DNA from: CAXMST01 sp032122625
GTDB taxonomy: Bacteria > Actinomycetota > Thermoleophilia > Solirubrobacterales > 70-9
Length of the DNA stretch: 64,000 nucleotides
Assembly: GCA_032122625.1 (NCBI GenBank)
Contig: JAQBGG010000008.1
Coordinates: 22,427-86,426 of the forward strand
Direction: 5' to 3'
Shown here: positions 33,135-41,878 of the stretch, piece after piece
Layout: each line of letters begins with the position of its first letter
How positions within the stretch are numbered: the stretch's first letter is position 1
Position numbers and translations under genes: made by a program
Notes under the pieces: generated by a model
Database searches by the model: none
What the model was told of the DNA's origin: nothing
What the model saw: only the letters and a program-made list of their open reading frames with translations

Positions 33135-33982
33135 GCCGGCTCCACCAGCATCGAAAGATCGAGGCTCGGCGCCGAATGGGTCAAGGCACCGACCGAGATG
33201 AACTCCACGCCGGTCGCGGAGATCGCGGCGACGGTCTCCAGCGAGACGCCTCCCGACGCCTCCAGCTCAGCCCCGCTGCCGGCCTGATCGCGGGCGGCGA
33301 CGGCAGCCGACAGCCCGTCGAGATCCATGTTGTCGAGCAGCAGGCGGTCAGCGCCGGCCTGCAGCGCCACCCCGACCTCGGCAGCGTCCCGGCACTCAAC
33401 CTCGAGCGCCTGACCCGGCTGGGCCCGACGGGCGGCCGCGAGCGCGGCCCCGAGTCCGCCCGCGAGCGCGATGTGGTTCTCCTTGATCAAGATCGCGTCA
33501 TAGAGGCCGGCGCGATGATTGCGCCCGCCTCCGGAGCGAACCGCGGCCTTCTCCAGAGCACGCAGCCCGGGCGTCGTCTTTCTCGTATCGAGAATCGCCG
33601 CCCGGCCCCCCTGCGCACGGGCGGCCTCGACGAAGCGCGCCGTCAGCGTCGCGACCCCTGAGAGATGGCCGAGCAGGTTCAGCGCAACGCGCTCGGCCGC
33701 CAGCAGGGCCCGAGCCTGACCGCTGATCAAGGCGACCTCGGCCGGGACCGCGTCGCGCCATTGGCCCTCGACCATCAGCAGGTCGAGCTCCCCGGCCTCG
33801 GTCTGCCGGAACACCTCACGGGCCGCAGGCAGCCCGAAGACGATCCCCGGCTGTTTCTGCATGATCCGGGCCCGGGCGCGGGCGGCCGCCGGAACCGTGG
33901 CCTCGGTGGTCAAGTCGCCACTGCCGATGTCCTCCTCGAGCGCCCTGGCAACGAGCTGCTCGAGCGCTTTGGGGTCACCCAT
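33131..33982 (-). CDS. nadC: Nicotinate-nucleotide pyrophosphorylase (quinolinate phosphoribosyltransferase)
   Basis: 283 residues, the usual length. It converts quinolinate and PRPP to nicotinate mononucleotide, the step after NadA. Hallmarks are the N-terminal DIGSGDLTTEAT, the active-site stretch ILDTRKTTPGLRALEKAAVRSGGGRNHRAGL, the lysine in ILIKENHI, and LDNMDL near residue 200. TACCCT six bases upstream of the ATG suggests a leaderless mRNA. Its stop overlaps the kinase ATG, so nadC and the kinase share a transcript, an unusual pairing. Confidence 0.97.
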   Translation of the reverse strand: MGDPKALEQLVARALEEDIGSGDLTTEATVPAAARARARIMQKQPGIVFGLPAAREVFRQTEAGELDLLMVEGQWRDAVPAEVALISGQARALLAAERVALNLLGHLSGVATLTARFVEAARAQGGRAAILDTRKTTPGLRALEKAAVRSGGGRNHRAGLYDAILIKENHIALAGGLGAALAAARRAQPGQALEVECRDAAEVGVALQAGADRLLLDNMDLDGLSAAVAARDQAGSGAELEASGGVSLETVAAISATGVEFISVGALTHSAPSLDLSMLVEPA

Positions 33983-33988
33983 GTCAGC

Positions 33989-33994
33989 AGGGTA
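33989..33994 (-). promoter_or_regulatory. Leaderless-type -10 box for nadC
   Basis: TACCCT on the minus strand, six bases before the ATG at 33982. Confidence 0.55.
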
Positions 33995-34033
33995 TCCGCA
34001 GGGCCGGGCTCGCCACCGCGGCGTCGAGCGGTC

Positions 34034-35194
34034 TCAGCCGGCGGCGAACACCGCCAGCGTCGCGGTGAAGCCGTGGAGGAAGTTGCGACCGCCGACGGGG
34101 CCGATCTCACCGGCGCAGAAGAACCCACCCACGGGCACCCCGAGTGCGTCCTCCACCGCGTCGGCATCGTGGTCGCCGACGCCGAACATGCCGCGCCCGC
34201 GTCCATTACAGGTGAACATCAAGACTCCGGCCGCTCCCGCCGACCCCAGAGCGCCGGCCTGCAGCGCAAGCGCTTCGCGAAGATCTGCGTCGGCGGAGAC
34301 TCCGTCGCGGACGTGCATGCGGACCGTCTGCCCGACCCGTACGCGCTCGCCGATCGCGACGGCCCCCGACTCCCGATCGCCGCCGACGATCGGGCGGACG
34401 AGAAAATCACCGCGCTCATGCTCAGGCCGATTCTCATCGATCACGACGCCGATCAGCATTCCCTCGGCGGCCTGCCGGCGCTCGCCCTCATCGAGGCTCG
34501 CGACCACCTCACCGAGCCGCTCCAGGGCGGGCTTGAAGGCCAGCTCGCGGATCACGTTGCCGTCCGCGGCCGTGATCGCGATCTCGGGCCCGACGGGAGT
34601 TGCTCCCTGCGAGACACAGGGGGTCAGGTCGACGCCGCGGAGAAGACAGCCGACGGCGCCGGCGTCGCTCACCTCGCCGTCGAGCAGGAGCGGGGCCGAT
34701 CCCTCGATTGCTGCGCTGGCAAGGCCGCCGAGCACCGGCGTCCCGGGACGCTCCGCGTTGAGACGCCTGAGCAGCGGGCCCGCCGCAAAGCTGTACGGAT
34801 CGGCGAGCACGATCACGGCATCGGCGGCGCGGGCGGGGGCGGGCAGACCTTCGAGCTCGTCTGGGTCCGCTCCCTGCTCGCCGCTGACCTCGAAGCTCTC
34901 GATCTCGGCACCGGGGAGCTCGGCTGCCCAGACGACAGCGCCGGGCCCCGCCTCGAGCTCGCGCCCCGGTCCGACGACCCCGGCGGCGCTGCAACCGAAC
35001 ATCACCTCGGGCTGCAGCCGAGCCGCAATCTCGATCATTCCCGCTTCGATTTGACCGACGTGGTGGGCGCCAACGAAGGCGAGGCAGAGATCCGCGGGAC
35101 CGCTCAAACCCGAGCGCGCGAGCTCGGCGGCATCGGCAAAGGCATCGATCGTGTTCGGTAGGTCGGAGAGACCGACTGAGACTCGCTGGGGCAC
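34034..35194 (-). CDS. FIST domain (N and C) signal-sensing protein
   Basis: 386 residues that match the FIST N plus FIST C arrangement, a sensory module often linked to signal-transduction proteins and thought to bind small ligands such as amino acids. N-terminal markers are LCLAFVGAHHV and VMFGCSAAGVVG; later TPVLGGLASA, and the C-terminal GVLMFTCNGRGRGMFG and GGFFCAGEIGPVGG, which are typical for FIST C. There is no membrane helix or fused output domain. GTG start with TACCTT six bases upstream. It stands between prfB and nadC. Confidence 0.88.
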   Translation of the reverse strand: MPQRVSVGLSDLPNTIDAFADAAELARSGLSGPADLCLAFVGAHHVGQIEAGMIEIAARLQPEVMFGCSAAGVVGPGRELEAGPGAVVWAAELPGAEIESFEVSGEQGADPDELEGLPAPARAADAVIVLADPYSFAAGPLLRRLNAERPGTPVLGGLASAAIEGSAPLLLDGEVSDAGAVGCLLRGVDLTPCVSQGATPVGPEIAITAADGNVIRELAFKPALERLGEVVASLDEGERRQAAEGMLIGVVIDENRPEHERGDFLVRPIVGGDRESGAVAIGERVRVGQTVRMHVRDGVSADADLREALALQAGALGSAGAAGVLMFTCNGRGRGMFGVGDHDADAVEDALGVPVGGFFCAGEIGPVGGRNFLHGFTATLAVFAAG

Positions 35195-35200
35195 CCCTCC

Positions 35201-35206
35201 AAGGTA
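35201..35206 (-). promoter_or_regulatory. Leaderless-type -10 box for the FIST gene
   Basis: TACCTT on the minus strand, six bases before the GTG at 35194. Confidence 0.5.
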
Positions 35207-35245
35207 CCCGAGCCGGAACGCATCGTAGGCGGGGGAACTAACCGC

Positions 35246-36356
35246 TCAGGCGCTGTGCGCGGCCGCGGCCTGCAGCAGGTAGCTGCGGATGAATCCATCG
35301 AGGTCGCCGTCGAGCACCCGCCGTGCATCGCCGACCTCGTGATTGGTGCGGTGATCCTTGACCCGCGTGGTGGGATGAAGCGTGTAGCTGCGGATCTGCG
35401 AGCCCCACTCGACCGCCTTCTGCTCGCCACGCTCGACGGCCACCTCCTCGGCCTGCTTGCGTTCTTCCTCGGCCAGCAGTCGGGCGCGGAGCATCTGCAT
35501 CGCCGTCGCCTTGTTCTGCGTCTGCGAGCGCTCGTTCTGACATTGCACGACGATCCCGCTCGGCACGTGGGTGAGCCGGACCGCGGAATCGGTCTTGTTG
35601 ACGTGCTGGCCGCCGGCCCCCGACGCTCGGTACGTATCGACGCGGATGTCGGCCTCGTCGAGTCCGACCTCAACCTCATCGGAGACCAGCGGCGCGACAT
35701 CGAGCTGAGCGAAGGCGGTGTGGCGCCGCGACTGCGAGTCGAAGGGGGATATCCGGACCAGCCGGTGCACACCGCGCTCGGCGCTGAACAGACCGTAAGC
35801 ATTCTCGCCGCGGGCGAGCATCGTCGCCGACTTGATCCCAGCCTCCTCGCCTTCTGCGGCCTCCTTCATCTCAACCTTGAAGCCGCGGCGATCGGACCAG
35901 CGCAGGTACATGCGCAGCAGCATCTCGGCCCAGTCCTGGGAGTCGGTGCCGCCGGCCCCAGCCCGCACGGTCACCACCGCATCGCCGGAGTCGTACTCAC
36001 CGCTGAACAGACGCTCCTCCTCGAGCTCCCCCAATCGGCCCTCGATCGAGGTCAGCTGGGAGTCGAGCTCGGCCGCCATCTCCTCGTCCTCGGCGGCCAT
36101 CTCGGCCAGCTCCCCGAGGTCCTCGCCGTCGGCCGAAATCCCCTCCCAGAGCTCCAGCTTGCGCTTCGTGCGAACGTGAGCCGCCGAGGTCTTCGCCGCC
36201 GCCTCCTGGTCATCCCAGAAGCCGGGCGCCTGCATCCCGGCCTCGAGCCGCTCGATCTCGGTCTTCAGTTCCGCCGGGTCAAAGGTAGTCCCGGAGCAGC
36301 GTCAACTGCTCGCGGACCTCCGCGATGCGGGCGCCGGTGTCTGGTGCCTCTGTCAT
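35246..36356 (-). CDS. prfB: Peptide chain release factor 2, with programmed +1 frameshift
   Basis: RF2 terminates translation at UGA and UAA. The gene is read in two frames. ATG 36356 opens a 25-codon segment (MTEAPDTGARIAEVREQ...) that ends at the in-frame stop in CTT TGA C (TGA at 36281-36279). A +1 shift there continues as D-P-A-E-L into the long frame, giving about 369 residues in total, the normal RF2 length. The RF2-specific SPF anticodon tripeptide (RISPFDSQ) and the GGQ peptidyl-hydrolysis motif (SGAGGQHVNKTD) are intact. The shift signal is autoregulatory: low RF2 slows reading of UGA and favours shifting. Annotators that ignore the shift will truncate it to 329 residues. Confidence 0.96.
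36278..36284 (-). promoter_or_regulatory. prfB programmed +1 frameshift site
   Basis: CTT TGA C on the minus strand, the canonical RF2 slip site. The upstream anti-Shine-Dalgarno pairing element is weak here (only CGGGA before TAC CTT). Confidence 0.9.
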
Positions 36357-36365
36357 CGGAGCGGG

Positions 36366-36371
36366 AGGCTA
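36366..36371 (-). promoter_or_regulatory. Candidate -10 box for prfB
   Basis: TAGCCT on the minus strand, nine bases before the prfB ATG at 36356, giving a near-leaderless transcript. Confidence 0.4.
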
Positions 36372-36396
36372 CAGCCAGCGCCTCCCGGGAGGCGGT

Positions 36397-37515
36397 TCAG
36401 CCGCGGCGCCCGGCCCTCGGCAGTCTGATCCTGCGTTTGTCGATGACACGGTCGCCGGCCGCGTCGAGAAGCCTGGTCCTGACCAGCGCTCGGCCGGGCC
36501 TGACCCGCTGCCCGATTCGCAGCCTCAGCCTGAGGCTCCCGCGCTGCAGGTTCGAGACGGTCTTTCGCGCAACCCGCTCGCCGGCTTTGCGCAGCACCGT
36601 CCGAACGCCGATGCCCTCGGCCGTCTCGACCCGGAGCTGCACGAACCGATCCCGCTTGCCGCTGCGTACCGCCCTCGGCTTCTCCACCGAGGCGGCGACG
36701 ATGCCGGCGCCAAGCGGCTCCTCGCCCACCGCCAGCTCGTACATGCCCCACGGCGGGTTGGCGTTGACGACGCGGCCCGGCTCGCAGGTGGCGAGAAAGC
36801 TCGCGAACGCCGTGCTCGGGTGCTGGGCCAGGAACCTGTAGGTGCCGGCTGGAACTCGGTCCCAGACGATCCCCCCGTCCCCGGAGGACTCGGTCTGGGC
36901 CGGATCAGGGATCACCGCATCGTTGAAGTAGGTCGGCCCCGGCAGCGCTGGAACCGTGCTGGCGGTCGCCCCCGCGACTCCGTGCGGAGTGCGCTCGACG
37001 AAGGTATCGAAGGGAACGCCGCGCACATCGCGGGCCGAGACCGTTGTCACCACCACGCACTCCGTAGGCCGACCGTCGGGTCCAAGCTCGACCCCCAGCA
37101 GCGCGGCCAGCCCCTGGTACTCGAGATCGGCCGGCGTCTGGAAGTTGGCGTTCCTGATGTTCTGCCCGCGGGTGTGGAAGGTCTGCAGGTCGATCTCGTT
37201 GAAGCCCGGGCCCGGATCGATGTAGGGGGTGATCGTGGCGTCATCGGGAACCTCGAGGTCATAGTCCCCGTTGGCGTCGGTGACCGCCGAGCGCCCCGGC
37301 ATCTCGCGCACGCGGATCGTGGCGCCGACAAGGTGGATCTCGGCATGATTGAAGCTGTAGGCCTTGCCCCTGATGTGCACCGTCTTCGAGGCGGCCTCCG
37401 CGGTCGCCGCGACACCCAGCAACACCGCCACCGTGATCAGCAGCAGCACAGATGACGCCGCTCGAGCCTTCGCTACAGGACTCTCGGCCCCCGGCGCTGG
37501 TAGGTCTCTGATCAT
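36397..37515 (-). CDS. Secreted protein, unknown function, carboxypeptidase-regulatory-like domain
   Basis: About 372 residues from ATG 37515, which has a purine-rich GGGAGAG in front; the frame extends to 37602 without support. A membrane-spanning signal peptide (~residues 20-43, ending near AEAA) is followed by a beta-rich domain resembling carboxypeptidase-regulatory/Ig-like folds (TVHIRGKAYSFNHAEI, AVTDANGDYDLEVPDD). Then comes an unrecognised domain of ~170 residues with scattered cysteines. The C-terminal ~80 residues are very Arg/Leu-rich strands (SLRLRLRIGQRV), a pattern seen in Thermoleophilia extracellular proteins. Function not known. Confidence 0.72.
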   Translation of the reverse strand: MIRDLPAPGAESPVAKARAASSVLLLITVAVLLGVAATAEAASKTVHIRGKAYSFNHAEIHLVGATIRVREMPGRSAVTDANGDYDLEVPDDATITPYIDPGPGFNEIDLQTFHTRGQNIRNANFQTPADLEYQGLAALLGVELGPDGRPTECVVVTTVSARDVRGVPFDTFVERTPHGVAGATASTVPALPGPTYFNDAVIPDPAQTESSGDGGIVWDRVPAGTYRFLAQHPSTAFASFLATCEPGRVVNANPPWGMYELAVGEEPLGAGIVAASVEKPRAVRSGKRDRFVQLRVETAEGIGVRTVLRKAGERVARKTVSNLQRGSLRLRLRIGQRVRPGRALVRTRLLDAAGDRVIDKRRIRLPRAGRRG

Positions 37516-37687
37516 CTCTCCCTCTGCGTCATCAACCCCGCCCCCGACACCGGGCGGCTCGCCCCGAACCGTACTCACGGCCCCGACTCTGGGCGCCCGC
37601 ACCGGCTACGGGAGTGGGACCGGGTGGACTACTGATCCAGATCGGCGGCCCTGAGGCCGAGTCCAGGGGCCGCGAGCCTCGGCCACG

Positions 37688-38764
37688 TCAGTCCCGCACC
37701 ATGCGGATCCCGGGACCAAACGGGGCCCGCCCGTCGCGGTCGTGACCGGAGTCAAGCTCCCCGACCCGCCACAACGGCACCCAGCAGCCGTGGGCCTTGA
37801 GCAGGTGCTCAACCCGCTCGCGCGGCTCGGGCGGCAGCCGGCGGAAGTTGCGACGCAGTTGCTCCAGCGCCCAGACCCGGTAGGCGCTTGTCGGCACCCG
37901 CTCATAGCCGACGCCTTGGACGCGGAAATCATGGTGGCTTTGCCCTGCGCCGTGGGCTTCGGCGTTCGCCGCCAGCATCTCGAGGTGCGTCTCGCCGCTC
38001 TCCCTCAGCAGTGGCCCGAGATCCTCGGGTAGCCCTCCGAGCAACTCCTGGGAGCCGATCCGGCTCGCCCGCGCGTTCCAGGTGCGGGCCACCCACTCGT
38101 AGACCGAAGGCGCCCGGTCTCGCATGATCCGCGCCGGCGTCGGATCGAGCGAGAAGTGGCGGAACATCGAGCCGAAAAGACCGTAATCGGCAACCGTCGG
38201 CCGCTCGCCAAAGAGGAAGGGGCGCCCCCCGAAGACGGGCTCGAGCCGGTCGAGAACCCGGGTGTAAGCAGCATCCATGTGCGGACGGGTGTGCCGGTCA
38301 ACGCCGTCCCCGCGGACGAACAACCGGGCCTGCCGCCAGGCGATCCAGCGGCGGCGGACTGCAAGCGGCAGCGGCAGTCGTACCAGCTCGGAGGCCAACT
38401 CCGCGGAGAGCAGATGCCGGTCGAAGGCGTTGTCCCAGCGGTAATGCATCGCCGGTCGCCAGAGCCACTCGTCGCCGAAGTCCTCGATCAGCAGGGCGAA
38501 GAACCGTTGCAGCGGATCGCTGGGAATCACCGGCGGGGTCGGGTGCTGCTGCTCGAGCCAGGCGATCATCGGCGTCGTATCGCTCATCCAGCGCCCACCC
38601 GGCAGCTCGACGGTGGGCAGCTGGGCGACTCCGAGCTTGCGCCGAATCTTCCACAGATAGTGGTAGACGCCGAGCGGCCGCCGCTCGTAGGGGATCTCCT
38701 TGAAGCGCAGGTAGGCCTCGAACTTGCCGGTGAAGTAGGAGACCTCGGAGCCGTAGACGATCAC
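37688..38764 (-). CDS. Glutathione S-transferase-like protein with C-terminal extension
   Basis: 358 residues. The N-terminal ~85 residues form a thioredoxin-like GST domain (YFTGKFEAYLRFKEIPYERRPL, then QLPTVELPGG with its cis-Pro). The all-helical GST C-terminal domain covers ~95-255, including RPFLFGERPTVADYGLFG, which contains the conserved N-capping box and Asp. A further ~100 residues (VQGVGYERVPTSAYRV onward) are outside the ordinary GST fold. Actinobacteria usually lack glutathione, so a different thiol or a non-enzymatic role is possible. GTG start, TAGGCT six bases upstream. It sits between secA and the secreted-protein gene. Confidence 0.85.
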   Translation of the reverse strand: MIVYGSEVSYFTGKFEAYLRFKEIPYERRPLGVYHYLWKIRRKLGVAQLPTVELPGGRWMSDTTPMIAWLEQQHPTPPVIPSDPLQRFFALLIEDFGDEWLWRPAMHYRWDNAFDRHLLSAELASELVRLPLPLAVRRRWIAWRQARLFVRGDGVDRHTRPHMDAAYTRVLDRLEPVFGGRPFLFGERPTVADYGLFGSMFRHFSLDPTPARIMRDRAPSVYEWVARTWNARASRIGSQELLGGLPEDLGPLLRESGETHLEMLAANAEAHGAGQSHHDFRVQGVGYERVPTSAYRVWALEQLRRNFRRLPPEPRERVEHLLKAHGCWVPLWRVGELDSGHDRDGRAPFGPGIRMVRD

Positions 38765-38770
38765 GCCGCG

Positions 38771-38776
38771 AGCCTA
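38771..38776 (-). promoter_or_regulatory. Leaderless-type -10 box for the GST-like gene
   Basis: TAGGCT on the minus strand, six bases before the GTG at 38764. Confidence 0.5.
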
Positions 38777-38884
38777 TCCGCTGCGGGGAACGGAGAACCC
38801 CGTGATCGGGGCGGGCTGGGAGCGGTGCCGCCGGGTCTGGGGCCCGACGATCGCCACCCTATCCCCCGATGCCGAACGCCTCCT

Positions 38885-41737
38885 TCAGGCGCCGTGACAC
38901 TTCTTGTACTTCTTGCCGGATCCGCACCAGCAGGGATCGTTGCGGCCGATCTTCTCCTGCTCGGACTTGACCACCGTCTCCGGGTTCTCAGGGGCGCCGT
39001 TCCCGGCGCCGCCCTGGGTTACCGCGGCGGCGCCCGCCACTGCAGCCGCGCCCCCGGCTCCCGCGGCCGCTTGGCGCAAGGCCGAGGGCTGGTCTGCCTC
39101 GGTGCCGCCCGAGTAGTCGATATCGGTCGCCTGCTGGGTGGGACCGAACTGCTCCTCGACATCGCTCGGCTGCAGCTCGACGTTGACGTGGAAGATCATC
39201 CGCGTGTACTCCTCCCAGATCGAGTCCATCAGTGACTCGAACATCAGGAAGCCCTCGTTCTTGTAGGCGACGAGCGGATCGATCTGCGCGAACCCGCGCA
39301 GGTGGATGCCCTCGCGCAGGTAGTCCATCTCGTGCAGATGTTCCTTCCAGCGCGTGTCGATGATCTGCAGCAGGATGTGGCGCTCGAGCGCCCGCATCAG
39401 CTCTTCGCCGAACTCGTCCTCGCGCTCGTCGTATGCGCCTAGCGCATCGTCGACAAGCAGCTCGCCGATGTTCTCGCGGCTGGAGGAGTCGGGCTCGACC
39501 TCCGAGAGGTCCTCAGCGAGCGGCCACATCGTCGCCATCAGGGTCGCCAAGCCCCCAAGGTCCCACTCTTCAAAGACGTCCGACTGGGTGTACTCGCTGA
39601 CCTTGTTACGGATCAGGCCCTCGATCTGCTCGCGGGCGATCTCGCCCATGTCGCGACCCTCGAGGATCTCGCGGCGGTACTTGTAGACCACCCGCCGCTG
39701 TTCGTTCATCACGTCGTCGTACTCGAGGACTCGTTTGCGGGTGAGGAAGTTCTGCTCCTCGACCTTCTTCTGCGCCGACTCGATCTGTTTGCTCAGCAGC
39801 TTCGCCTCGAGCGGGTACTCGGTGCCGTCCTCATCGACGGGTCCGAGCCGGTCGAGTATCCGGTAGATCCGATCGCCGGCGAAGAGGCGGACAAGATCGT
39901 CCTCGGCGCTGAGGAAGAAGCGGGTCACCCCGGGGTCGCCCTGACGCCCCGACCGCCCGCGGAGCTGGTTGTCGATGCGGCGCGACTCGTGCCGCTCAGT
40001 GCCACAGATGTAGAGGCCGCCAACCTCGCGGACCTTGTCACCCTCCTCCTTGCACTTCGGATCGAGGCTCTTGGCCAGCGCCTCGAGCTCCTCCTCCCAG
40101 CTCGGATCGTCCTCCTTGATCCCAAGTTTGTGCAACTCATGCAGGGCCATCTGCTCAGGGTCGCCGCCGAGCTTGATGTCGACGCCGCGGCCCGCCATGT
40201 TGGTCGCGATCGTGACCGCGCCGATGCGGCCCGCGAGGGCGACAGTCTCGCCCTCCCGTTGGGCGTACTCGGGCTTTGCGTTGAGGACCACGTGCTTGAC
40301 GCCGCGGCGTTTGAGCTGCTCGGAGAGCATCTCCGAGACCTCGACCGAGACGGTGCCGACGAGGATCGGCTGGCCTGTCTCGTTGCGCTCGGCGATTTCC
40401 TCGACGACCGCCTTCCACTTGCCGTCTTTGGTCTTGTAGATCTGATCGTTGTGATCCTCGCGGACCATCTCCTGGTTGGTCGGGATGTCGACGACCGCCA
40501 TCTTGTAGATCTTCATGAACTCGGTTGCCTCGGTCAGCGCCGTGCCGGTCATGCCGCTGAGCTTGTCGTAGAAGCGGAAGTAGTTCTGCAGGGTGATCGT
40601 CGCCAGAGTCTGGTTCTCCTCCTTCGGCGCGACACCCTCCTTCGCCTCGACCGCTTGATGCAGGCCGTCCGACCAGCGGCGCCCCTCGAGGATCCGACCG
40701 GTGAACTCGTCGATGATCATCACCTGGCCGTCGACGACGGCGTAGTCCTTGTCGCGCCGGTAAAGCGACTCGGCTTTCAGTGATTGGACCAGGTGGTTGA
40801 CGAGCGTGCCGTGCTCGGAGAGGTAGAGGTTCTCGACGCCGAGGAAGTTCTCCGCCTTCTCGACCCCCCGCTCGGTCGGCGCGACGGTCTTGTGTTTCTC
40901 GTCGAACTCGTAGTCGTAGTCGGCCTCAGAGGTGTCCTTGGATTCACCCAGGGCCTTCAGCTTTGGCTTCGACTCCGCGCCCGTCATCTGTTTGGCCAAG
41001 CGGGCGAACGTGTGGTAGAGCTCGGCGGCCTGCTCGGGGGCCCCAGAGATGATCAGAGGCGTTCGCGCCTCGTCGATGAGGATGTTGTCGACCTCATCAA
41101 CGACGGCGAAGTTGTGATCGCGCTGGAAGCACTGCTCGAGCGACGCGGCCATGTTGTCCCGCAGGTAATCGAAGCCGAACTCGGAGTTGGTTCCGTAGGT
41201 GACGTCGGCCGCATAGGCGGCGTGGCGGCGGTCTCCGTAGTCGGGCAGATCGGTGTCCTGGATCACGCCGACCTTGACGCCGAGGGCTTGATAGATCGGG
41301 CTCATCCACTCCGCGTCGCGGCGGGCGAGATAGTCGTTGACCGTGACGACGTGCACGCTCTTGCCGGCGAGCGTGTTCAAGAACACAGCCAGGGTTGCGG
41401 TCAGCGTCTTGCCCTCGCCCGTCTTCATCTCCGCGATCGCGCCCGAGTGCAGGACCTGACCGCCGATCAACTGCACGTCGTAGTGGCGTTGACCCAGGGT
41501 CCGCTTGGCGGCCTCCCGGCAGAGCGCGAAGGCCTCCGGAAGCAGGTCATCGAGCGACTCGCCGTTGCCGGCCCGCTCCCGCAGCTTGTCCGCCTCGGCG
41601 AGCACCTCCGCGTCGTCGAGCAACTCCATCTCAGGCTCGTAGCGATTGATCGCTTCGACCCGCTTGTGGAACTCACGGAACTGCTTGCTCTCCCCCATCC
41701 GCAGCGCGCGATCTATGAGTCCTATACCTTTGGCCAT
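38885..41737 (-). CDS. secA: Preprotein translocase ATPase SecA
   Basis: 950 residues, full length. SecA drives Sec-dependent export through SecYEG. Landmarks are Walker A in MKTGEGKTLTA, the DEAD motif as DEVDNILIDEARTPLI, the preprotein-binding domain, GTALTEATEF, TNMAGRGVDIKLGG and LRGRSGRQGDPG in NBD2, and the C-terminal zinc-binding SEC-C motif GRNDPCWCGSGKKYKKCHG after a variable Gly/Ala-rich linker. The TACGCT box six bases before its ATG suggests a leaderless transcript. It is the main SecA; no accessory SecA2 features are evident. Confidence 0.98.
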   Translation of the reverse strand: MAKGIGLIDRALRMGESKQFREFHKRVEAINRYEPEMELLDDAEVLAEADKLRERAGNGESLDDLLPEAFALCREAAKRTLGQRHYDVQLIGGQVLHSGAIAEMKTGEGKTLTATLAVFLNTLAGKSVHVVTVNDYLARRDAEWMSPIYQALGVKVGVIQDTDLPDYGDRRHAAYAADVTYGTNSEFGFDYLRDNMAASLEQCFQRDHNFAVVDEVDNILIDEARTPLIISGAPEQAAELYHTFARLAKQMTGAESKPKLKALGESKDTSEADYDYEFDEKHKTVAPTERGVEKAENFLGVENLYLSEHGTLVNHLVQSLKAESLYRRDKDYAVVDGQVMIIDEFTGRILEGRRWSDGLHQAVEAKEGVAPKEENQTLATITLQNYFRFYDKLSGMTGTALTEATEFMKIYKMAVVDIPTNQEMVREDHNDQIYKTKDGKWKAVVEEIAERNETGQPILVGTVSVEVSEMLSEQLKRRGVKHVVLNAKPEYAQREGETVALAGRIGAVTIATNMAGRGVDIKLGGDPEQMALHELHKLGIKEDDPSWEEELEALAKSLDPKCKEEGDKVREVGGLYICGTERHESRRIDNQLRGRSGRQGDPGVTRFFLSAEDDLVRLFAGDRIYRILDRLGPVDEDGTEYPLEAKLLSKQIESAQKKVEEQNFLTRKRVLEYDDVMNEQRRVVYKYRREILEGRDMGEIAREQIEGLIRNKVSEYTQSDVFEEWDLGGLATLMATMWPLAEDLSEVEPDSSSRENIGELLVDDALGAYDEREDEFGEELMRALERHILLQIIDTRWKEHLHEMDYLREGIHLRGFAQIDPLVAYKNEGFLMFESLMDSIWEEYTRMIFHVNVELQPSDVEEQFGPTQQATDIDYSGGTEADQPSALRQAAAGAGGAAAVAGAAAVTQGGAGNGAPENPETVVKSEQEKIGRNDPCWCGSGKKYKKCHGA

Positions 41738-41743
41738 CCGTTC

Positions 41744-41749
41744 AGCGTA
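41744..41749 (-). promoter_or_regulatory. Leaderless-type -10 box for secA
   Basis: TACGCT on the minus strand, six bases before the ATG at 41737. Confidence 0.55.
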
Positions 41750-41878
41750 CTAAGCCTGCAGGGCGAGCTTGCCGACGCGGGCGGGGTCTTGGTCGGGCTA
41801 CGGCGACAGCTCCTCAGCCGCTCAACGGGCTGCTTCCGTCGCGCATGCAGCGTCGTCCCCTAGCCGCCTGGATTGATC

